The position numbers and the translations under genes are program-made. Source: Oscillospiraceae bacterium (GTDB lineage Bacteria > Bacillota > Clostridia > Saccharofermentanales > Saccharofermentanaceae). Taken from it: a stretch of DNA of 9,613 nt. The stretch lies in assembly GCA_902767145.1 (NCBI GenBank), contig CACXGG010000008.1, positions 1 to 9,613 on the forward strand. The letters run 5' to 3'. The notes under the pieces were generated by a model that worked only from the letters and a program-made list of their open reading frames with translations, did not search any database and had not been told where the DNA came from. This document shows positions 4,330 to 9,613 of the stretch, piece after piece. Position 1 is the stretch's first letter; each line of letters begins with the position of its first letter.

Positions 4330-7268
4330 ACAGGCTCGACAGGTTCAGGTTTGGAAGGGTCCATAGAAGAAGGGTCTTCAATATAGTAGTCATCGTAGCG
4401 GTGATCTTTATGATCGCTCTTGTCATACTTGCTGTCCTTGGTATCTTCGGAATCAGGTCTGAACTCCCAAGGGTACGTATATATGATCAGCCGGCAGGAA
4501 CGGCTTCTAACGGTATCGGCATAAATCTTGATAAGATGCCCACATCCAACAGGATAAGGAATGCTTCCTTTGACAGCGAGAACGGATATCAGATCCTGAC
4601 CGTGGCGGACGCTGTGGGAGATCATATATTCTTTGATCCCGAAAGTACGGCCGAAGGCCTTTATGACGAAGTGGGAAACGGCGTCAAGATCATGTCCCTG
4701 GACAGTGACGGAGTGATGAGCGTCAGGTTCAGCAGTCAGACTGAAGGGTTTGATGAGGCGGGATTCGGCATGGTCACCAAGATAGAAGATACTGATGGTT
4801 TCTGGATCAACGACCCTGTTGTCAAGACAGCCTGCGTTTCATCGACTGTGGATGTTTTGACGGAGAGCGGCAGGATCATCGCGGATATCACCTCCGAACA
4901 GCTTATCAAGGAATATGAGGATACAGATGATATCTTCACTGATATCTTCGGATCTGAAACAGGTATATTTGCATTATCCACAGAGGGAAGAGTTTTCTTT
5001 TCCGCTGACGGAAGGACTTTCTCCATGCTTTCAGACTGCCCTGAGGAAGAGGTCTATGCCACCGGTATAGTTGCAGTGGGCACGACACCTGTATTTATGA
5101 CAGAGGACAGCAGCCTCTATATCGTATCCTCCGGAAAGGCAGTGAAGGTGGATACTCCCTTTGAGGGAAATATCCTTATGATGGGAAGTAACGGTACCTT
5201 CATGACCCTTGCCGACGATCTGGGAAATATCTATACCTCCTATAACGGCCTTGTTTTCACAACAGCCGCTTCCCTTGCCACAGGATCCCTTCCCGTATCG
5301 GTGGAAGTGACCCCCGACAGTTCCTATATCCTGGACAGCAGCGGAAAGATCACCATTATAGGAGCAGTGAGCGGGGAGATCCAGACCCTGGATGCTTCCT
5401 CCTCCGAGCCTGTGTCCATGACAGTTTCAGATGACGGGAGGATCGTTGTGGTAACAACGGATCTTAAAGCCTGCCTTATCTCTTCCTCAACCGGGGAGCT
5501 TCTGGATCTGACTACTGCCAGCGGGGCAGTGGAGAAGGTCTTCCGGGGAACAGACGGAAGGTTCATAACGGAAAATGCCAACAATCTTTATTTTGCCACG
5601 GTCTTAAGTGCCCTCAGGGTAAGTGATGAAGTCCCGGCCGACGCAGTCATGACCGGGGATATATGTATGATCTCATCTCTTGAGGACGGAGTGGACGGAT
5701 GGGTCTGCTACGGCGAGGGAACAGGTCTTTCCACGGAGATGGAAGACAGTTCCTGTGCAGTCCTTACAGGTGAAGGAGAAGGGGATCACACCCTGACCCA
5801 GACCCTTGATATGAAATGTTCGGACAATTTCTCAGACGACACCTTCTACAGGATCTCCCTGACTCTTAAGAGCAGTGATTCCTCAGTGAAGGATGCAGTG
5901 GTATGGCTCAACGGCACAACCTTTGGAAACGTGGGCTTCACCGTTGACGGCATCACGGATAAGTTCGAGACATATTCCTTTGTCTTTGCAGTTACGGAAA
6001 ACATGATATCCGAAGAGGATGTCATAAGGTTCAATATATCCTTTGAAGGAGAGGGAGAGCTGTCCATAGATGATATCTATGTGGGAGAGGACAGATATGA
6101 TACGGACTATGTACCGGATGTCTTTAAGACTTCCCTGGCGGAAAGCTCCCCGGCAGCCATCAGATATGATTATCTCGGCATCGGATCTTCAGGCTTTTCC
6201 GATGAGAGGTTCTATTCCAATGATGAAGGATCCCTGGAGACTGCCCTGAGGCTCTCAAGGGACAGCGGAGCCTGCCCCTGGCTGGTAATCGGTTCCTGCA
6301 GCGGCAGGGAGGATGTGGATGCTCTCATGGATTATCTCTGCGGTTCCGTAAGTTCCGAATACGGAAAGAAGAGGATCGATAACGGAACGGCCCTTCCCTG
6401 GGGAAGACAGTTCGACACCATCTATATAGAGATAAGGGACGATGACGGTATCTTCACCAGCGATGCCCAGAGAGGAGCATATGTCTCCTATATCATCGAT
6501 GCATTCAACAGATCCCAGTATTACCTGGAAGTCAAGGACAGCATGGTCCTTCTGGACGGCATGGATTATGAGGGAGGAACAGTCCTTTCCTCTGCGGATT
6601 TCCATACATCCGATCTGGACTTCAGGATCGCTTCCGGCTACAGGGGAACAATGCTGGAGCAGATCGAGACATTCTTCTCTGATTCAAACTACGATGCCCC
6701 CAGGATGGCATCTCATTCCGCCGATGCCGGTGAGTTCATCTCATCACTGTCCATCGAGCTTCCTGAGGACAGGGCACTTACGGCAGGTGAGCTCACGTCC
6801 ATACTTACCAACAGGAATGCTTCATCTTTCATAAGGATGATGATGGTGGACCTGCCCTTATCCGACAGGCCCGTGGATACTGAATCGGATCTTCTTTTCT
6901 CCATGTCAGACAAGATCCCGGTCCTTCAGGTCATGCCCACTCTTTCCATGCTGGAGTATTCCGAAGGCATCTACTTTGAGGTCCTGGATCCCCTGGATAT
7001 GTCGGCGGGAGGATCGGCTTCAGGATTTATGAGCGCCTGCAGCACACTGGTGGCTGATAACGGCGACGGAAGCTATATCATCGTCTCCAACTGTTCGGGT
7101 TCTGTGCAGCAGTTCATAACAGAGGGCCTTGATCTTTCTGTGACCGAGGCCACGGCCTTGAGATATTCAGCATCAGGGGATCTTCTTTCCGAGAGGACCG
7201 TAAGAGGAAACGGCAGGTTTACCCTTCAGAGCGGAGAGACTCTTATCATCAAATTATCTGGACAGTAA
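4326..7268 (+). CDS. Large membrane-anchored extracellular protein with CBM-like and degenerate glycosidase-like regions
   Basis: I do not recognise this 980-residue protein as a named family. Residues 1-17 are basic (RVHRRR), 18-43 form one transmembrane helix, and the rest should be outside the cell. The exterior is rich in Ser, Asp and Glu and has 12 cysteines. Residues about 170-430 show repeated short beta units such as GRVFFSADGRTF (a BNR-like turn), GNIYTSYNGLVF and GKITIIGAVSGEIQTL, suggesting a beta-propeller. Residues about 440-590 resemble a CBM4/9-type jelly roll ending in ELSIDDIYVG. Residues about 605-790 resemble a GH51-like barrel: LRLSRDSGACPWLVIG, then YLCGSVSSEYGKKR, then FDTIYIEIRDDDG. 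There the usual EIGNE reads EIRDD (702-706), so activity is doubtful. Residues about 870-980 look like a C-terminal beta domain. The ATG overlaps the CPBP stop by four bases, so the two are translationally coupled. Domain calls are by eye and tentative; the membrane anchor is firm. Confidence 0.75.
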   Translation: MNRLDRFRFGRVHRRRVFNIVVIVAVIFMIALVILAVLGIFGIRSELPRVRIYDQPAGTASNGIGINLDKMPTSNRIRNASFDSENGYQILTVADAVGDHIFFDPESTAEGLYDEVGNGVKIMSLDSDGVMSVRFSSQTEGFDEAGFGMVTKIEDTDGFWINDPVVKTACVSSTVDVLTESGRIIADITSEQLIKEYEDTDDIFTDIFGSETGIFALSTEGRVFFSADGRTFSMLSDCPEEEVYATGIVAVGTTPVFMTEDSSLYIVSSGKAVKVDTPFEGNILMMGSNGTFMTLADDLGNIYTSYNGLVFTTAASLATGSLPVSVEVTPDSSYILDSSGKITIIGAVSGEIQTLDASSSEPVSMTVSDDGRIVVVTTDLKACLISSSTGELLDLTTASGAVEKVFRGTDGRFITENANNLYFATVLSALRVSDEVPADAVMTGDICMISSLEDGVDGWVCYGEGTGLSTEMEDSSCAVLTGEGEGDHTLTQTLDMKCSDNFSDDTFYRISLTLKSSDSSVKDAVVWLNGTTFGNVGFTVDGITDKFETYSFVFAVTENMISEEDVIRFNISFEGEGELSIDDIYVGEDRYDTDYVPDVFKTSLAESSPAAIRYDYLGIGSSGFSDERFYSNDEGSLETALRLSRDSGACPWLVIGSCSGREDVDALMDYLCGSVSSEYGKKRIDNGTALPWGRQFDTIYIEIRDDDGIFTSDAQRGAYVSYIIDAFNRSQYYLEVKDSMVLLDGMDYEGGTVLSSADFHTSDLDFRIASGYRGTMLEQIETFFSDSNYDAPRMASHSADAGEFISSLSIELPEDRALTAGELTSILTNRNASSFIRMMMVDLPLSDRPVDTESDLLFSMSDKIPVLQVMPTLSMLEYSEGIYFEVLDPLDMSAGGSASGFMSACSTLVADNGDGSYIIVSNCSGSVQQFITEGLDLSVTEATALRYSASGDLLSERTVRGNGRFTLQSGETLIIKLSGQ

Positions 7269-7288
7269 TATTTCTTTTTTGATATAAT
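7259..7288 (+). promoter_or_regulatory. Promoter for the four-helix membrane protein gene
   Basis: TGGACA (7259-7264, five of six to TTGACA) and a perfect TATAAT (7283-7288) are 18 bases apart. The -10 is extended by TGA, giving TGATATAAT from 7280. This is the best promoter in the window. The -35 lies in the last codons of the 980-residue protein gene. Transcription should start near 7295, leaving a leader of about 48 bases before the ATG at 7343. Confidence 0.75.
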
Positions 7289-7342
7289 CCTACCTGGAAT
7301 CTTTAGGGAATAATTCTTTTTTACAAAAGGGGGTAGATTATT

Positions 7343-7813
7343 ATGAGTGGTCAGAGACTGACCGGTATTTTCACATGCATTGCATGTATCGTTATGGTGG
7401 TGGGACTTATCCTGCCTTACGCAACTATCTCAATGGACATGGGATATGGAATGGGTGCTGAGGAGTTAAAGCCCATCATGATCAACAGCTTCAGGGGCAT
7501 TGTCTGTCTGGGCCTTGGTATGGCAACTCTTCTTTTCACGCTCTTCGGAAATAAGGCTAAGTCACTTCTCTTTGCTGCCCTTAGCGGCCTTTTCGGCATC
7601 TATATGGTTGCCAACATCGTTATGGGCATGAGTTCACTTGATATGACGAACTCACTTGTAAGTGCGCTTGCTGAGACTTATACATCCGGAGCAGATGTCG
7701 CAACACCTTCCGTGACCTATTCCTACGGTCCCGGTTTCGTTCTCTATATAATCGGTGTCGCATGCATGATCATCTTCTCGTTCATGTATCTTTGTTCACA
7801 GGACGAATATTGA
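7343..7813 (+). CDS. Hypothetical four-helix membrane protein
   Basis: A 156-residue integral membrane protein that I cannot place in a family. Four hydrophobic segments are visible at about residues 8-27, 50-69, 73-95 and 130-151. A Met-rich, Gly-rich loop lies between the first two (MDMGYGMGAEELKP), and a longer polar loop at about 97-128 (SSLDMTNSLVSALAETYTSG) separates helices three and four. Both termini are short. No charged catalytic or transport motif is seen inside the helices. The start is supported by AAAAGGGGG ending at 7333, nine bases before the ATG, and by a strong promoter at 7259-7288. This makes it a separate transcription unit, possibly well expressed. The next gene starts 24 bases later, with no terminator between. 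Function unknown. Confidence 0.85.
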   Translation: MSGQRLTGIFTCIACIVMVVGLILPYATISMDMGYGMGAEELKPIMINSFRGIVCLGLGMATLLFTLFGNKAKSLLFAALSGLFGIYMVANIVMGMSSLDMTNSLVSALAETYTSGADVATPSVTYSYGPGFVLYIIGVACMIIFSFMYLCSQDEY

Positions 7814-7822
7814 TCATTTCTC

Positions 7823-7831
7823 TGATATAAT
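7823..7831 (+). promoter_or_regulatory. Extended -10 promoter giving a possibly leaderless radical SAM transcript
   Basis: TGATATAAT is a perfect TGn-extended -10 (TATAAT at 7826-7831). No recognisable -35 sits at the usual distance; 7803-7808 reads ACGAAT. With standard spacing, transcription starts at 7838, the A of the proposed start codon. No Shine-Dalgarno sequence lies between the -10 and that ATG. Confidence 0.6.
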
Positions 7832-7832
7832 C

Positions 7833-7848
7833 TCCTTATGCATAAGGA
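7833..7848. repeat. Perfect 16-bp palindrome over the radical SAM start codon
   Basis: TCCTTATGCATAAGGA is its own reverse complement. It begins two bases after the -10 hexamer, covers the predicted transcription start and contains the ATG at 7838-7840. Its right arm holds the only AAGGA in the area. It fits an operator for a dimeric repressor. The same phase relative to the -10 is seen for the inverted repeat at 1915-1935. Confidence 0.6.
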
Positions 7849-9613
7849 AATAAATATACCGAGATCAGTACTGATGTCGGTGGAGAGCCCCGGACGTTAT
7901 GTCGGGGGTGAGAAGAATCAGATAATCAAAGAGGCGGTCCTGGCAGAGCTCAGATCTAAAGGTTCCTGCTCTGCCGTAAGGACTGCTTTCTGTTTTCCCG
8001 ATGTCTATGAGATCGGTATGAGCAACCTCGCGCTTCAGATCCTTTACAAGGTCCTGAATTCCGAGGATTACACTTCCTGCGAGAGATGTTTTTCGCCCTG
8101 GCCCGACATGGACAGGAAGATGAGGGAGAACAATATCCCATTATATTCACTGGAGACAAAGTCGCCCCTTAACGAGTTCGACGTGGTGGCCTTTTCCATC
8201 GGATATGAGATGTGCTTCACAAATATCCTCCAGATGATGGACCTGGGAGGCATCCCCCAGCTGTCGAAGGACAGGGGTGAGGATGATCCCATCGTGGTGT
8301 GCGGCGGTCCCGTGGCTTATAATATCGAACCCATGGCGGACTTTTTCGACGCGGTATTCATGGGTGAGGGAGAAGAGCTGAACCTGGAGTTCACAAGAGC
8401 GGTAAAGGAATATAAGGACGGCGGAAAGAAAGACAGAAAAGAGCTTCTCCGCAGGGTGGCTCAGATCGAGGGTGTGTACGTGCCTTCCTTCTATGAACCC
8501 GTCTATGAAAACGGCAGGTTTATAAGGCTCGAAAAGAAGGAAGAATGTGCCAGGGACGTCATAACAAAAAGGATCGTCACGGACCTGGACAACATGTCCT
8601 TCCCAACGAGTCCTGTGGTACCCAACAACAATATCATCCATGACAGGGGATATCTTGAGATCTTCAGGGGATGCATAAGAGGATGCAGGTTCTGCCAGGC
8701 GGGATATATAACAAGGCCCGTCAGGGAGAAGAGTCCCAATGTACTGTGCATGCAGGGAAGGGAACTGGAAAGGTCCACCGGTTATGATGAGATCGGAATG
8801 CTGTCCCTTTCCACAAGTGACTACACGGGACTGAAGGAATTGACCGACGGCCTTATGGAAGCTTATGACGGCCACCATACCAGCCTGTCCCTTCCGTCAC
8901 TCCGTATAGATAACTTTGCCCTGGATCTTATGGAGAAGGTGTCCCAGACCAGAAAGACGGGACTGACCTTCGCTCCTGAAGCAGGCAGCCAGAGGCTTCG
9001 CGATGTCATAAACAAGGGTATCTGCGAAGACGATATCCTGAGCGCCCTGAAGCTGGCCTTCAGAGGCGGCTGGAGCACCGTTAAGCTCTACTTCATGCTG
9101 GGGCTTCCCACGGAGACCTTCGATGATATAAGAGGTATCGCTGACCTTGCTAAGAAGATAGAGGACGTTTACTATGAGACGGCCAGGGAAGAGGGATATA
9201 AGCCCAGACGCCCTGAGATAACAGTATCCACATCAATGTTCATACCAAAGCCCTTCACTGCCTTCCAGTGGGAGAGGCAGTGCTCCATGGAGGAGTTCCT
9301 TGAAAAGCAGGCTTTCCTCAGGGATCTTCTGAGGCGCTCGAAAAACATCAGATATATCTGGCACGACGTGGAGACATCCTGCTGGGAAGGAGTCCTGGCA
9401 AGGGGCGACAGAAGGCTTGTCCCTGTCATTCAGAAGGGCTACGAAAAGGGATTTATCTTCGATGCCTGGGATGACAGCTTTAAATACGACGAGTGGACAG
9501 CTATCCTTGAAGGGGAAGGCCTTAACAGGGAGATGTATGCCCGTGAGATAGGTGTGGACGAAGTCCTGCCCTGGGACCACGTAAGCGTAGGCGTAACAAA
9601 GGAATTCTTCAAA
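7838..9613 (+). CDS. TIGR03960-type radical SAM protein with cobalamin-binding-like N-terminus (3' end outside window)
   Basis: The frame is open from ATG 7838 to the right edge, giving 592 residues with no stop; only a short C-terminal end seems missing. The N-terminal part (about 14-190) matches the B12-binding-like domain of this family: SVESPGRYVGGE, FCFPDVYEIGMSNLALQILY, PWPDMDRKMRENNIPLYSLE, and VCGGPVAYNIEPMADFFDAV. The radical SAM cluster motif CIRGCRFC gives C279, C283 and C286 within GYLEIFRGCIRGCRFCQAGY. Later blocks are LTFAPEAGSQRLRDVINKG, FMLGLPTET and, at the very end, LPWDHVSVGVTKEFFK. The biochemical role is unknown. In related genomes a DUF2344 protein and ribonuclease G genes often follow, which cannot be seen here. 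ATG 7838 gives the usual short lead-in before the SVE-P-RY motif but lacks a ribosome binding site. ATG 7874 is an alternative, also without one. Confidence 0.9.
   Translation, partial: MHKEINIPRSVLMSVESPGRYVGGEKNQIIKEAVLAELRSKGSCSAVRTAFCFPDVYEIGMSNLALQILYKVLNSEDYTSCERCFSPWPDMDRKMRENNIPLYSLETKSPLNEFDVVAFSIGYEMCFTNILQMMDLGGIPQLSKDRGEDDPIVVCGGPVAYNIEPMADFFDAVFMGEGEELNLEFTRAVKEYKDGGKKDRKELLRRVAQIEGVYVPSFYEPVYENGRFIRLEKKEECARDVITKRIVTDLDNMSFPTSPVVPNNNIIHDRGYLEIFRGCIRGCRFCQAGYITRPVREKSPNVLCMQGRELERSTGYDEIGMLSLSTSDYTGLKELTDGLMEAYDGHHTSLSLPSLRIDNFALDLMEKVSQTRKTGLTFAPEAGSQRLRDVINKGICEDDILSALKLAFRGGWSTVKLYFMLGLPTETFDDIRGIADLAKKIEDVYYETAREEGYKPRRPEITVSTSMFIPKPFTAFQWERQCSMEEFLEKQAFLRDLLRRSKNIRYIWHDVETSCWEGVLARGDRRLVPVIQKGYEKGFIFDAWDDSFKYDEWTAILEGEGLNREMYAREIGVDEVLPWDHVSVGVTKEFFK

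Noticed and set aside
7304..7324. GAATAATTC followed by T-run as a terminator for the 980-residue protein gene
   Set aside because: Four-pair arms with a one-base centre cannot form a hairpin; the T-run is probably just AT-rich leader sequence.
8147..8878. Long open frame on the minus strand (243 codons)
   Set aside because: It is antisense to the radical SAM gene, whose plus-strand frame shows continuous family motifs on both sides. The minus-strand product has no recognisable domain and no ribosome binding site.
1..9613. Mobile element, phage, CRISPR or defence island
   Set aside because: No transposase, integrase, tandem direct repeats or defence-type nuclease is visible. CPBP proteins can be bacteriocin immunity factors, but no bacteriocin precursor or exporter lies nearby.

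Overview
The window reads as a chromosomal housekeeping region from a Gram-positive anaerobe of the class Clostridia, most like Lachnospiraceae. The basis is the order aspS, mtaB, ireB, ruvX, DUF1292 protein, together with family signatures typical of that group: the AspRS C-terminus, the IreB-type phosphoprotein and a TIGR03960-type radical SAM protein. All nine genes lie on the plus strand and coding density is very high. I see no tRNA, rRNA, CRISPR array, insertion sequence, integrase or phage gene. No gene-free stretch exceeds about 90 bases.

Layout. Bases 1-543 hold the C-terminal end of aspartyl-tRNA synthetase. It overlaps by one base mtaB (543-1862), which encodes the tRNA t6A37 methylthiotransferase. 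After an 86-base gap with an extended -10 promoter and an inverted repeat comes ireB (1949-2197). A strong hairpin plus T-tract separates it from ruvX (2275-2700). A second inverted repeat around another extended -10 motif follows. Then comes a tightly overlapped four-gene block: two tandem DUF1292 proteins (2750-3028 and 3018-3407), a CPBP-family membrane protease (3397-4329) and a 980-residue membrane-anchored extracellular protein (4326-7268). Next is a four-helix membrane protein (7343-7813) with its own good promoter. Last is a radical SAM protein of the TIGR03960 type (7838 to beyond the right edge). Its start codon sits at the predicted transcription start, inside a perfect 16-base palindrome.

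How the parts fit. The left half is translation and tRNA modification plus the conserved ireB-ruvX-DUF1292 cluster. The right half is less standard. A CPBP protease and a large ectoprotein overlap by four bases, so they are probably made together and may act at the cell surface. The ectoprotein appears to combine a propeller-like region, a carbohydrate-binding-like jelly roll and a degenerate arabinofuranosidase-like fold in which the catalytic Asn-Glu pair is replaced by Asp-Asp. This is the best candidate here for something undescribed. A second theme is regulatory: four intergenic sites carry the extended -10 form TGATAnAAT, and three of these overlap or abut perfect inverted repeats.

Limits: all family calls come from motif recognition by eye, without database searches. 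The domain reading of the 980-residue protein is tentative.
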